A DNA stretch of 64,000 nucleotides from Pseudobacteroides sp035370245 (GTDB lineage: Bacteria > Bacillota > Clostridia > Acetivibrionales > DSM-2933), in assembly GCA_035370245.1 (NCBI GenBank), contig DAOOVO010000004.1, positions 1-64,000 on the forward strand, given 5' to 3'. Position numbers and translations under genes: made by a program. Below, in pieces: positions 1 to 9,117 of this stretch. Each line of letters begins with the position of its first letter. The first letter of the stretch is position 1. Under the pieces are notes generated by a model. The model ran no database searches and had not been told where the DNA came from. It saw nothing but the letters and a program-made list of their open reading frames with translations.

Positions 1-85
1 TTCGGATATCTCCTAATTATTTACTTGTCTTGCCAACTATAATTATACTCTAAGTGCAAATGAGCAAATGATAAAAATAATAAGC

Positions 86-113
86 TTGAAAAATAAAACG
101 ACTATGTTATAAT
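86..113 (+). promoter_or_regulatory. Putative sigma-A promoter of the first dockerin gene
   Basis: TTGAAA at 86-91 and TATAAT at 108-113 are separated by 16 bp, about 40 bp before the start codon at 154. This resembles a vegetative promoter. The region is AT-rich, so chance matches are possible. Confidence 0.45.
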
Positions 114-153
114 ATACAAAAATATATAACTTAATTTGGAGGGGTTTATTTTT

Positions 154-1074
154 ATGTTAAAAAATTTATACAAATTTAGAAGAATTATGGTAATTTTAAT
201 GATAATTATTATTCAAATACCATTTACATCATCATTAACTTCAGCAGCCGCTACACAAGCTGACCAGAACTCTAATAGTTTTTTAATATCCGGATTTGTA
301 GGCTTAAAATCAGACAATAATAATAACTTATCTCAATCAAAAGCCGGATTTAAAGTAGAAGCTATAGGCACCGATTTATTCGCTACGACGGATAAAGATG
401 GTTATTATGAACTAAAGATTCCTGTTACTCAGTCTGTATACTCACTAAAAATAAGTAAGCCCGGTTATCTGGAAAGAGAAATTTCTCAATATGAAATGAA
501 CAAGGATACAAGAGAAATTGAAAAAGTATTAATATGTAGGAATTCAGTAATAGATATTAACCAAATATGGGCTGGTGATATCAGAGTTAATGGAAAACAG
601 GACAATGTTATAAATATGTTGGATGTTATTGAATTATCTAAATCTTTTAACACAAAAGTTGGAGATGAAGAATATAATTCCGATGCAGATTTAAACGGAG
701 ATAATGTGATTAACATAAGCGATGTGGTAATTATTGCCCAGAACTTCAATAAAACAAGTGATGATTATTTTGATATCAAAGCTGCCGCATTAGCTATTGA
801 GAAAGCCGTAAAGCTCTACATGTATGAAACCAATGATAAATTTTTTTCGAAATTGACAACTCCAACCGTTGATGGACTACTAAATCTCCTTAAAAGTAGG
901 GTCAATATTGATGGGGTTAGCTATGGACCTTATCTGTCTCCAGATATAGATTACCAAAAAGAGTTACTGGATACTGGCTCCAGCATTCGAGGTTTTGAAA
1001 TTCATATAGATGTTTATAGTAAGCAAGTAGAGGTTCTTGGTTCTTTGTCATCTCACAAATTACTTATTATGTAA
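154..1074 (+). CDS. Secreted X-module/type II dockerin (XDoc) protein with pilin-like C-terminal tail
   Basis: This 306-aa protein starts at ATG 154, placed by the GGAGGGG ribosome site at 138-144; an upstream in-frame TTG overlaps that site and is unlikely. It has a signal peptide (about 1-36), an X-module (about 40-130, ISGFVGLK...DKDGYYELKI) and a two-repeat dockerin (about 145-210; DNVINMLDVIELSK and DNVINISDVVIIAQ). Dockerins bind cohesins on scaffoldins. Unusually, about 95 residues follow the dockerin. They start with AALAIEKAVKLYMYETND and include YGPYLSPD, which recalls C-terminal regions of type IV pilin/pseudopilin-like proteins (inference). No catalytic domain is visible. A decayed copy follows downstream. 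Confidence 0.8.
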   Translation: MLKNLYKFRRIMVILMIIIIQIPFTSSLTSAAATQADQNSNSFLISGFVGLKSDNNNNLSQSKAGFKVEAIGTDLFATTDKDGYYELKIPVTQSVYSLKISKPGYLEREISQYEMNKDTREIEKVLICRNSVIDINQIWAGDIRVNGKQDNVINMLDVIELSKSFNTKVGDEEYNSDADLNGDNVINISDVVIIAQNFNKTSDDYFDIKAAALAIEKAVKLYMYETNDKFFSKLTTPTVDGLLNLLKSRVNIDGVSYGPYLSPDIDYQKELLDTGSSIRGFEIHIDVYSKQVEVLGSLSSHKLLIM

Positions 1075-1092
1075 TCCAAATTAGTTACATTT

Positions 1093-1145
1093 AGAACCAT
1101 TAAAGCAACTATCTTATGTTGCTTTAATGGTTCTATTTCTTCTTA
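1093..1145 (+). terminator. Rho-independent terminator
   Basis: A 17-bp perfect stem (1093-1109 with 1118-1134) around an 8-base loop is followed by a T-rich tail, just after the dockerin gene. Confidence 0.85.
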
Positions 1146-1240
1146 GGCAATGATAAACAATTATGATATAATAATCTAAAAAGTATATAATTGACATATG
1201 ATTATATGTTTTCATTTTTAAATTGAAGGTGTTTATTTTT

Positions 1241-1552
1241 ATAGGAAAAATTTTATATATATTTAGAAAAGTTATCGTTGTTTTAATGATAATAAGGATA
1301 CAAATGAGATTGAAAAAGTACTAATATGTAGAGATTCAACAATAAATATTAACCAAATGTGGCTGGTGATATCAGAGTTAACGGAAAACAGGACAATGTT
1401 ATAAATATGTTGGATGCTATTGAATTATCAAAATCTTTTAACAATAGCCGGAGATACAAAATATAATTCCGATGTCCTTATCTGCCGTCAGATATAGATT
1501 ACATAGAAGAGTTACTGGATATTGATTCAAACGTTCAGGGTTTTGTAATTAA
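1241..1552 (+). pseudogene. Decayed copy of the upstream XDoc gene, 5' part
   Basis: The sequence matches the gene at 154-1074 in blocks: the ribosome-site and signal-peptide region, the block after the X-module through the first dockerin repeat, then the tail (CCTTATCTG...). Two internal deletions remove most of the X-module and the second dockerin repeat. The start codon has become ATAG, and the GCTGGTGAT block has lost a base. It is interrupted at 1552 by an insertion sequence and resumes at 3118. It is a dead tandem duplicate. Confidence 0.85.
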
Positions 1553-3117
1553 CTCAACTTTCCCAGCCTAAAAGCTGGACTGAACATTGATAAATTAATA
1601 CCTTCAAGCGCTTAACTTTAGCTTTTGCTTCCAAACTGTAGGTAGAGCAAGTATGAACGAATCCATAATTTGATGAGCGATTTCTTCACTGATAATGGGA
1701 CTCTCATTGAGAATTTTTCTTAGAAGCTCTATTATACGCATTAATGATGTCGAAAACTTGATATCTTCAACTTCATCGCAGATATAGAAAAATAGGTCTC
1801 CAATAGTCCTTGGATCTATGGAATTCCTAGATTCTAGAGCAAGCATTGCATATCTCATAAAGACGATAGTGGTATGTGCAAGCATCATGTCATAGCTACG
1901 ACCCTGGAACTCTTTTGCTAAAGCCAAGTAAGATTTCACTACTTTGAAGAAAACCTCAATATCCCAGCGTTTGCCGTAAATCCTAATGATCTCCTCATTA
2001 CTAATAGATGTGTTGGTAGACAATACCGCAAGCCAGTTCTTTGAGTGACGATCCTTTACAAAGACTATTTTTACTTCGACAAGCTCCTGGCTTTTCTTTG
2101 ATTCCCTTATGCTTGCGATTACAGAACCAATGATATCTCCTTTGTCAGCAGGTGTAATCCTCTTGTAGATCTCTTTGATATTCATCCATTCACCTTGGTA
2201 TAGGTAGTGAATCTTTGAACTGCGTTTTAACATACAAACTACATCAAGATTACGTTTTACAACTTCAGCAATCATTTTGGGGAAGGCAAACCAACTGTCA
2301 AAAAGTAGATACTTTGCTGGTAGACCTTTAACGGAATCCAATAGTTTGAGCAGTGTTTCGGTAGATTTTACAGTTGCTTCGTTCCTTCTTTTATAACCGG
2401 AAGATCTCTTATCTATGCTGTTATCAGCAGGACATAATATTTTCTTCTCATGCCTTGAACTCATAAGTGAGAAGGCAACAGGGAGAAAGGTATTTCCGTC
2501 AGACCATCCAATAGTGAGCATTTTAAAGCCTTTAACGAATTTACGAGTTGTATGATCAAAGACTCGTGATAAGAGCTCAACTTTATTGCTCCGACTACGG
2601 TCATACAAGGAATCATCCACTATTAGGACACTTACTCTATCTTCAGAAGTTAGCTGGTTAATACCTTCGATTATAAGCGTAACTAGTAACAACAGTAACC
2701 TTGCCCAATTGAAGGTGCTAGAGTTTAGAAACCTATATGCTGCGTTCTTCTTAAAGGAGAGATTCTCAGGATTCATTTTTAAGGTACGGAATAAGTTTTT
2801 ACCTGAGAAAACAAGTCCAAAAATCTCTTTAAGTAGCACAACGCATTGTATACCGCCTTCTTTATAGAAATTTGACTTCTTCATAAGCCTGCTAATTGAA
2901 TACTTAGCAAAAAAGTTATCAATTTTGGAAGAAATAGCATGTTCAGCGTTTGAATTATCTGTTATAATAGAATTCATAAAAATCCCTCTTTTCATTGGTA
3001 TTAGTGGTTTTTGGGTAATTCTATTATACCAAAGAAAGTGGGGTTTTTATATACTTTATTACATATTTGTATTAATTTATCAATGTTCAGACCCATTTTT
3101 CAAGTGGGAAAGTTGAG
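1553..3117 (-). mobile_element. IS4-family insertion sequence, complete
   Basis: The element is about 1565 bp with perfect 13-bp terminal inverted repeats (CTCAACTTTCCCA at 1553-1565, its complement at 3105-3117). It carries one intact transposase on the minus strand. The 7-bp direct repeat TAATTAA lies at 1546-1552 and 3118-3124, a likely target duplication. It sits inside the decayed dockerin gene. Confidence 0.9.
1604..2977 (-). CDS. IS4-family DDE transposase
   Basis: The transposase is about 457 aa with an RNase H-like DDE fold. The first Asp lies in VLIVDDSLYDRS, the second in LLFDSWFAFP, and the IS4 Y-(2)R-(3)E-(6)K signature is YGKRWDIEVFFKVVK. I chose the Met of MNSII at 2977 because AGAGGGA lies at the right distance before it; the ATG at 2995 would put that ribosome site inside the coding region. 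The frame is intact, so it may be active. The IS subgroup is not determined. Confidence 0.9.
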   Translation of the reverse strand: MNSIITDNSNAEHAISSKIDNFFAKYSISRLMKKSNFYKEGGIQCVVLLKEIFGLVFSGKNLFRTLKMNPENLSFKKNAAYRFLNSSTFNWARLLLLLVTLIIEGINQLTSEDRVSVLIVDDSLYDRSRSNKVELLSRVFDHTTRKFVKGFKMLTIGWSDGNTFLPVAFSLMSSRHEKKILCPADNSIDKRSSGYKRRNEATVKSTETLLKLLDSVKGLPAKYLLFDSWFAFPKMIAEVVKRNLDVVCMLKRSSKIHYLYQGEWMNIKEIYKRITPADKGDIIGSVIASIRESKKSQELVEVKIVFVKDRHSKNWLAVLSTNTSISNEEIIRIYGKRWDIEVFFKVVKSYLALAKEFQGRSYDMMLAHTTIVFMRYAMLALESRNSIDPRTIGDLFFYICDEVEDIKFSTSLMRIIELLRKILNESPIISEEIAHQIMDSFILALPTVWKQKLKLSA

Positions 3118-3168
3118 TAATTAATATATATGTATATAGTAAGCGAGTAGAGGTTCTTGGTTCTGAGT
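3118..3168 (+). pseudogene. Decayed XDoc gene, 3' part beyond the IS
   Basis: After the target duplication, the sequence TATAGTAAGCGAGTAGAG and the following GTTCTTGGTTCT match the last codons of the intact gene near 1015-1045. This continues the copy broken at 1552. From here to 3370 I see only AT-rich sequence. Confidence 0.75.
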
Positions 3169-3382
3169 TATTCTCAATTTTATTAATTGCTGATTAGAAA
3201 ATAAATTTTAAATGGCAGTCTTTTAAAATTTGTATATCTGCTATTCTTTTTCTATGTATGTTTGATGTAAACTCATCTGGCTAAGATGTTTGCAGCTTAT
3301 CTTCAATAATTGTTTGGTTTTAGAAAGGCATTTAAGAAAAGTTTATTTAATTTAAAATTGCATTACAACAGGAGGAAAAGAT

Positions 3383-4054
3383 ATGAAAAATTTATTGAAA
3401 GTATTTTTTATTTGTGTATTTGTTATGGGAATACTCCTATCATGTAAAGACAAAGGTGGAAATATTCTTCCTGCCGAAGGTCCACAAAATAGCAAAAACG
3501 CTGTTGTTTTTCTAGGCGATTCAATAACCGAAGGATATGGCCTTTCAGCTGGCCAAGATTATCCATCATTAATTCAAAAATACTGGGATAAAAATAATAT
3601 TGCATTTCGTTCAATCAATGCAGGAATATCCGGAGACACTACGAATGACATCATTAATAGATTGGATGATGTTCTAACAGATGATACATGCTTTGTTTTG
3701 TTGGAAATAGGAGCAAATGATGCTTTCAGCGGTGCCCCAACTGATGAAATCAAAAAAAGGTTGATACAGATTATAAAGAGTATCCAGCGGAAAAACACAA
3801 AAGTTGCACTAATGGCTATGGAAATTCCTGATGGCACTCCTGGTAGAAGTAGTAATTATATAAAGAATTTTGCCAAAATTTATAATACTGTAGGTAAGGA
3901 ACTTAAGATACCTGTTATGCCATCATTGCTAGAGTACGCATACCAAAAAGACGGACTCATGCAAAGTGATGGAATACATCCTTCTGCAGCCGGTCAAAAA
4001 GTACTTGCAAAAAACATATTGAAGTTTTTAAATAAAGAATGGGTGATGAAATAA
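3383..4054 (+). CDS. SGNH/GDSL esterase lipoprotein (TesA/arylesterase-like)
   Basis: This 223-aa protein has a lipoprotein signal ending in LLSC (Cys21), so it is probably anchored outside the membrane. SGNH blocks are present: FLGDSITEGYG with the catalytic Ser, a Gly in SGDTT, GAND, and DGIHPSAAGQ with the Asp-His pair. Spacing resembles TesA-type arylesterase/lysophospholipase enzymes. AGGAGG precedes ATG 3383. It is a single gene ended by a strong hairpin. Removing acyl groups from sugars or polysaccharides is possible in this setting but is inference. Confidence 0.85.
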   Translation: MKNLLKVFFICVFVMGILLSCKDKGGNILPAEGPQNSKNAVVFLGDSITEGYGLSAGQDYPSLIQKYWDKNNIAFRSINAGISGDTTNDIINRLDDVLTDDTCFVLLEIGANDAFSGAPTDEIKKRLIQIIKSIQRKNTKVALMAMEIPDGTPGRSSNYIKNFAKIYNTVGKELKIPVMPSLLEYAYQKDGLMQSDGIHPSAAGQKVLAKNILKFLNKEWVMK

Positions 4055-4130
4055 AACACTATATTTTGAAGTGCCTACAGATAATATATTTGCATTAATA
4101 ACATGACTGTTAGAGAATTTAAAAATCTAA

Positions 4131-4170
4131 AAAACAAGCTTGCAGCCACAAAAGCTGCAAGCTTGTTTTT
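4131..4170. terminator. Bidirectional rho-independent terminator
   Basis: A stem of about 16 bp (4131-4146 with 4154-4170) has an A-run on the left and a T-run on the right. It lies between two convergent genes (esterase and cellulase) and can serve both. Confidence 0.85.
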
Positions 4171-4201
4171 ATCAATATCAGCCAAAGAATATTTTATTAT
4201 T

Positions 4202-7200
4202 TTACGCAGGATAATCGCTTGAAACCTTATTGAAGTATTTTGCTATAATTATTACATCCTTAATGTTTATAGCATTGTCCAGATTAATATCCAATTCTTC
4301 CTTGTATTTTGAATCCTGAGGCGTTGCATTGAACACCTTTGAGATTTCGATTATGTCGATCATATTTATTGCATTATCTTGAACACCGTTTCTGGCAATG
4401 TCACCCGGCCATAGAGTCAAAGGTGCTGCATCTGATGCTATCTCAATATCGCCATTTAGTGAAGCTATGACTTTATTTCTCTTGAGATAATTCAATTTAC
4501 TGATTTCCAATGTATAACCGGATTCACTTGCTTCAACACCGGTTATTTCAAAATAACCATTGCTGTCTGTAATTGCATATTTGTCCAAATCCAGTATCTC
4601 TACCTTAAACCCTGCCAGAAGCTTATCTGCTACATCACCGGAATAATCGAAAGGCGGCTTAATATAGCCGGATATCTTGTATCCCGGAGGTGCAGAAGGA
4701 ACTATCTTAACAGGCTCTGTTCCAAATTTCAAAACACCGTTGACATAACCGGATATTTTTTGATTATCCCCTAATCCTGTAGCTATATTTGGATTAAATG
4801 AATAATCGTTTGCCTGATTAAAGGAACCGCCTGATTCTATTCTGAAAGGAATAGTGTTTGTTGTTCCTCCCGGAGGTAAAACTCCCGCTTCCTTTGTAAA
4901 TGATATTTCATAATATGAATCCGCATTACTTACAGGATTTTCAATCGTGTAGAAAGTACCTTTTACATTTTCTTCACCAATCTGAGCCCATTCACAAACA
5001 AATGTGCCCTGGATATTTTCCGATGTCAGCCAGTAACGAATCTTTATATCGGACAAATTTATTGGCGATTTACCTGTATTATCTATTTTTATAGTTGCCC
5101 TTATGGTATTGGTACTATCCTTTGTTTCACCGCATTTATATGATATATTTATCTTTGCATCGCTGGCAGGAGTGGCATTTGGATTCTTTGTAGGTGTAGG
5201 AGTAGCCGTAAGCTTTGGAGGCTCTTCTCCAAATACCTTTACACCGTCAAGATAAACAGGTATATATTTGGTGAGGGTAAATTCATCTTTTACAGCACCC
5301 TGTCTGCTCCAGTCATTTGTAGGATCCCAATAGTTCTGGTAATTTGCATCCTGCTTTTCGATGATTGCAAACTGGTATTCCCTATCTCCATAAATATCAG
5401 AACCGGACCAGTCAAATTCATAATAATACGTACCTGCATCATCCCATTTAAATGGTCCTGATGATTTTACAGGGGTATCCTGAAGCGATACCTGCTCATC
5501 ATATGACAGCTCAAATTTTACAGAATCGATTGACTGTCCGCTTTCAATAAGCTCACTAATATTGAAGAAATACCTTACCATCATACCTCTTTCAAAATGA
5601 GGCGGCGTACTGGACTCATTGTGCAGCCTTAATGTTACCTGAGTTCTTTCTTTGTTTTCCTGCATCAACTGAATTTCACAGTAATAAGCATCAAATGGAG
5701 GCTCCTTCGGCGGGAAATTCGGTATAGGCTTCTGTCCACGACCGTATAGCTTATACAATCCGGCAGCAGCTCCTACAAAAGCTGCATTATAGTCTACTGC
5801 AACTTCGTTGTAAACATAATCGGTTGTTTCATCAAGGTGATAATCGTTTTTATCGGGACCTCCTGCAAGTGCACCCCATAATATATGTCTATGCTCTGGC
5901 GGATCATTCATGCTTAGAGTCTTCGAACCGTGTGCAGCTCTGTGGTGAGGATGTTTAACAGACGGGAGACCCTGTTCATAACCATAACCTACTATATAAG
6001 AATAACCCATAGGATTTCTTCCCATGATATATTCCATCTGGCTCTTTGCCCAATCACCAAAATCTGTCCTATCCGGATGATATTTCTGGTATACCAGTGC
6101 CAACAACTGCATTGCAGTATTGTAACGGGCCGATCCCCAACCGTTTAACATGGTGTAACCGGCAGGCGAAGTTTCGATATATGTTTTGTCACTAGGATCT
6201 TGGTGAGGTATTACCCCTCCCGACATATACTCGGTATTCCATCTTGCAAAGTAATCAAATTTTTCATGATCCGGGAATAAAGAAGAAAGCTTTACAAAAG
6301 TGCCGCCCCAAACAACGTCCCAGCTATGTGTCCATATATTCTGCCATGTGTTGTTATTGTTATCACGTACAATCTTCTTCAAGTATCCTGTATAAAGTCC
6401 ATCAGGTGTAGCAGACTCAATATCATTTATGTAGTTCATGTCACCGGTACATTCATAAAGCCATGTAGCCGCCCATGAAAGCTCATCTTCATCATAAGCA
6501 GATCCGTAGTATCCACCGCTGTCTGCCAATCCTCTGTTTTCTTTTGCAAACTTATACATTGCTATTGCATATTTAAGACATTTCTCAGCATATTCAGGCT
6601 CGGTATCCTTAAAATTCAGGTATGAAGTTGCCAATGCCGCTGCTGTTCCGGCACAAACGTCACTTCCGGGAACTTCAGCAGTAGCAAATCTAGCCGGTCT
6701 TGTGGCGATAAGATTCTTAGGATACAGCTCAGGTGGTCCCCAGTAAGTGTGATCCTCATCACCGTCTCCTACCTGGAAACAAAAAGCTATCATCTCACCA
6801 TTTTCATCGAAAAAAGAACATCTTAAAAATGTGTCTGTAAATAACTTTATTATATCTATTATATGTTCTTCTTCTCCCAGCTCCCTGTAAACATCCTTGA
6901 ATTCATAATAACACCATCCGATAGTAGAAGCTGTGTACGCCTGAGGAAGTCCAAATCTCACATGGTCTCCCGCATCATGGTACCCACCATGTACATCGAT
7001 AGTCCCATCTCCGTCAGGGTCAATAATATTTCCATATTTTTCTAAAAACGCCTTACTGAGATTGGTATTTTTAAGAGGAATTCTTTGGTCCTCCAAGTGG
7101 CAATCGCCTCTCCATTCAATTCTCCCTCCAGTAATACCGGGACCGCATTTTTCTGCATCATAAAAATAAAGAGATTTTTGTGTTGCTTCAGCAAAATTGA

Positions 7201-7372
7201 AATAATCCCATTTTTCCCATCCCACGGCAGACGGCAAAGGAACAGGCGATGCATCTGCTGCAGACACTGCTAATCCGCTCATAACTTGTCCTAAAACAAG
7301 GCAAAGCGATAGAGCCAATAGAACTACTCGGTTCTTTGTGACCGCAGCCTTTTGTCCAGATTTTTTTCTCAT
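4202..7372 (-). CDS. Cellulosomal GH9 cellulase: GH9-CBM3c-CBM3b-X-module-dockerin
   Basis: This 1056-aa secreted enzyme has a signal peptide (1-39, AVSAADA). The GH9 domain (about 50-550) has the YHDAGDHVRF motif (Asp133/Asp136) and a probable general acid Glu524 in YNEVAVDYN. A CBM3c-like domain follows (about 560-720), then a Pro/Thr linker, a CBM3b-like domain (about 740-890), an X-module (about 898-985) and a type II dockerin (about 990-1055; DNAINMIDIIEISK, DNAINIKDVIIIAK). GH9 fused to CBM3c is the processive endoglucanase arrangement. A GGGGGT ribosome site precedes the ATG. The XDoc would attach it to a type II cohesin. Confidence 0.95.
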   Translation of the reverse strand: MRKKSGQKAAVTKNRVVLLALSLCLVLGQVMSGLAVSAADASPVPLPSAVGWEKWDYFNFAEATQKSLYFYDAEKCGPGITGGRIEWRGDCHLEDQRIPLKNTNLSKAFLEKYGNIIDPDGDGTIDVHGGYHDAGDHVRFGLPQAYTASTIGWCYYEFKDVYRELGEEEHIIDIIKLFTDTFLRCSFFDENGEMIAFCFQVGDGDEDHTYWGPPELYPKNLIATRPARFATAEVPGSDVCAGTAAALATSYLNFKDTEPEYAEKCLKYAIAMYKFAKENRGLADSGGYYGSAYDEDELSWAATWLYECTGDMNYINDIESATPDGLYTGYLKKIVRDNNNNTWQNIWTHSWDVVWGGTFVKLSSLFPDHEKFDYFARWNTEYMSGGVIPHQDPSDKTYIETSPAGYTMLNGWGSARYNTAMQLLALVYQKYHPDRTDFGDWAKSQMEYIMGRNPMGYSYIVGYGYEQGLPSVKHPHHRAAHGSKTLSMNDPPEHRHILWGALAGGPDKNDYHLDETTDYVYNEVAVDYNAAFVGAAAGLYKLYGRGQKPIPNFPPKEPPFDAYYCEIQLMQENKERTQVTLRLHNESSTPPHFERGMMVRYFFNISELIESGQSIDSVKFELSYDEQVSLQDTPVKSSGPFKWDDAGTYYYEFDWSGSDIYGDREYQFAIIEKQDANYQNYWDPTNDWSRQGAVKDEFTLTKYIPVYLDGVKVFGEEPPKLTATPTPTKNPNATPASDAKINISYKCGETKDSTNTIRATIKIDNTGKSPINLSDIKIRYWLTSENIQGTFVCEWAQIGEENVKGTFYTIENPVSNADSYYEISFTKEAGVLPPGGTTNTIPFRIESGGSFNQANDYSFNPNIATGLGDNQKISGYVNGVLKFGTEPVKIVPSAPPGYKISGYIKPPFDYSGDVADKLLAGFKVEILDLDKYAITDSNGYFEITGVEASESGYTLEISKLNYLKRNKVIASLNGDIEIASDAAPLTLWPGDIARNGVQDNAINMIDIIEISKVFNATPQDSKYKEELDINLDNAINIKDVIIIAKYFNKVSSDYPA

Positions 7373-7530
7373 AAATTATAACCCCCTATTACTAAATAAT
7401 CTATATATTAAAAGCATTTTTTGCCTTTAATTTGCCTTTATTTTCTCTCTCTATATATATAATAATATAAAATTCGAATATTTCATATAATTTCTGTGCA
7501 CAAAAGCAAAATTTTTAACGCAAAATACCG
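7373..7530. other. AT-rich divergent intergenic region
   Basis: The stretch between the cellulase start and the aroF leader promoter is AT-rich. Apart from the cellulase ribosome site (about 7378-7386) I see no gene or convincing regulatory element. Confidence 0.5.
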
Positions 7531-7560
7531 TTGACTTAGGACAATATTTTATGTTAGTAT
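7531..7560 (+). promoter_or_regulatory. Putative sigma-A promoter for the T-box/aroF transcript
   Basis: TTGACT at 7531-7536 and TAGTAT at 7555-7560 are 18 bp apart, about 90 bp before the first T-box element. Position and sequence fit a vegetative promoter. Confidence 0.5.
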
Positions 7561-7650
7561 ATAAAAAACACTTAGCATATATTGTTAAGGAATTTGAATA
7601 AACAACTTTTTGTTTTTATACGGTAAATTTTATAAATTTTTAAATACTGT

Positions 7651-7935
7651 GACGAGGATGAGTAAATTATTAAGGGCATTAACAGCGATTCGGAGTTGGT
7701 GGAAGTCCGAAAATGCACAATAATTGAAGTTCCCCTCTGAGTTATCGGTTGAAGATATTGATATATCCTAAGATATTGATATATTTGTAGGCTGGATCGG
7801 TTGTTCCTCCGTTATAAGGAAACGTGTATCGGATAAAATGTGTTTATATCCCGTACATAGAAAGTGGGCATTTTTGCCAATTAAGGTGGTACCGCGAAGT
7901 CACTCTTCGTCCTTTCAAGGACGAAGAGTTTTTTA
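7651..7935 (+). promoter_or_regulatory. T-box riboswitch leader, probably tRNA-Phe responsive
   Basis: Stem I begins with GAGGATGAGTAA (AGTA loop motif). The pairing 3' side has GAAGTTCCCCTC, placing TTC (Phe) at 7730-7732 as the likely specifier. The conserved T-box AAGGTGGTACCGCG lies at 7883-7896 with TGGT to pair with the tRNA end. An intrinsic terminator follows (7902-7914 with 7917-7929, then a T-run). Uncharged tRNA would favour antitermination of the DAHP synthase gene. The T-box call is firm; the specifier reading is moderate. Confidence 0.9.
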
Positions 7936-7973
7936 ATTCATTGGAAAATATAACAATACAGGAGGTATATAAC

Positions 7974-8987
7974 ATGATAATAATTATGAACCCAACCGCA
8001 ACTAAAGACCAAATCGATCAAGTGGAAAAAAAATTAATAAATTTAGGCTTTAAAACACATCCCATATTCGGTGATATTAAAACAGTTATTGGTGCAATTG
8101 GAGATAAAAGGCTTATAAGTACACAGGATATATCCAACATGCCCGGGGTTGAAAACATAGTACCCATTATGAAGCCTTATAAGCTTGCAGGTAAGGAGCT
8201 TAAGAAAGATCCTACGGTTGTGAAGGTTGGAAATGTTGAAATTGGCGGAAATGAAATAGTTATAATGGCTGGCCCATGTGCTATCGAGAATGAAGAAACA
8301 TATATAGATACTGCAATAAAGGTTAAGGAGTCGGGTGCCAAGATTTTAAGAGGCGGTGCTTTCAAGCCTCGTACATCACCTTATGCGTTCCAAGGCCTTG
8401 AAGAAGATGGTCTCAAAATAATGGCTAAAGCAAGAGACATTACAGGACTTGTATTGGTTACCGAGGTTGTAGACACACGTGATGTGGATCTTATTGCTTC
8501 ATATGCAGACATAATTCAAATCGGTGCAAGAAATATGCAAAACTTCAAGCTGCTCCATGAAGTAGGTCTTACAAACAAACCTATTTTATTAAAAAGAGGC
8601 CTGGCTGCAACAATTGAAGAATGGCTTATGGCTGCCGAATATATCATGGCTGCCGGCAATTCCAATATTATACTGTGTGAAAGAGGTATCCGCACATATG
8701 AAACTGCAACAAGAAATACGGTAGATATGAGTGCAATTCCTGTTGTAAAGGAGCTGTCACACCTGCCTATAGTGGTAGATCCAAGCCATGCAACAGGTTC
8801 ATGGAAATATGTAAATGCTCTGTCAAAGGGAGCTGTGGCAACAGGTGCAGACGGATTGATAATAGAGGTTCACTCCGATCCCGGCAATGCATTATGCGAC
8901 GGTCCGCAATCCTTAAGACCTTCGAAATTCGATCAGTTGGTTAATGAATTAAGGCCTGTGGCAAATGCAGTAGGAAGATCCCTTTAA
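7974..8987 (+). CDS. aroF: 3-deoxy-7-phosphoheptulonate (DAHP) synthase
   Basis: This 337-aa enzyme joins phosphoenolpyruvate and erythrose 4-phosphate in the first step of the shikimate pathway. An N-terminal ferredoxin-like regulatory segment (1-70) precedes the TIM barrel, as in type I-beta enzymes. Motifs include GPCAIE, GGAFKPRTSPYAFQG and DPSHATGSW. ATG 7974 was chosen because AGGAGG lies at 7960-7965 and the N-terminus matches the family; frame upstream of this falls in the T-box leader. It is monocistronic, and the T-box indicates control by aromatic amino acid supply. Confidence 0.95.
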   Translation: MIIIMNPTATKDQIDQVEKKLINLGFKTHPIFGDIKTVIGAIGDKRLISTQDISNMPGVENIVPIMKPYKLAGKELKKDPTVVKVGNVEIGGNEIVIMAGPCAIENEETYIDTAIKVKESGAKILRGGAFKPRTSPYAFQGLEEDGLKIMAKARDITGLVLVTEVVDTRDVDLIASYADIIQIGARNMQNFKLLHEVGLTNKPILLKRGLAATIEEWLMAAEYIMAAGNSNIILCERGIRTYETATRNTVDMSAIPVVKELSHLPIVVDPSHATGSWKYVNALSKGAVATGADGLIIEVHSDPGNALCDGPQSLRPSKFDQLVNELRPVANAVGRSL

Positions 8988-9002
8988 TCTATTCCAGATC
9001 AT

Positions 9003-9117
9003 AATTGGCGGTGCAATAGGAATTGGCAGTTCAATAGGAATTGGCAGTTCAATAGGAATTGGCAGTTCAATAGGAATTGGCAGTTCAATAGAGAGCTTTA
9101 CCTATTGCCTGCCAATT
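9003..9117. repeat. Five tandem 18-bp repeats plus an inverted copy at a convergent gene end
   Basis: The unit AATTGGCAGTTCAATAGG occurs five times head to tail (9003-9092; the first and last copies diverge slightly). An inverted near-copy at 9101-9117 overlaps the last codons and stop of the transporter gene on the minus strand. Repeat and inverted copy can pair into a hairpin between the two convergent genes. Confidence 0.85.

Noticed and set aside
136..153. TTG start 18 bp upstream of the first dockerin gene
   Set aside because: The codon overlaps the GGAGGGG ribosome site that serves ATG 154.
9003..9092. Regular repeats considered as a CRISPR array
   Set aside because: The 18-bp units are directly contiguous with no spacers and match the end of the adjacent gene; no cas genes are present.
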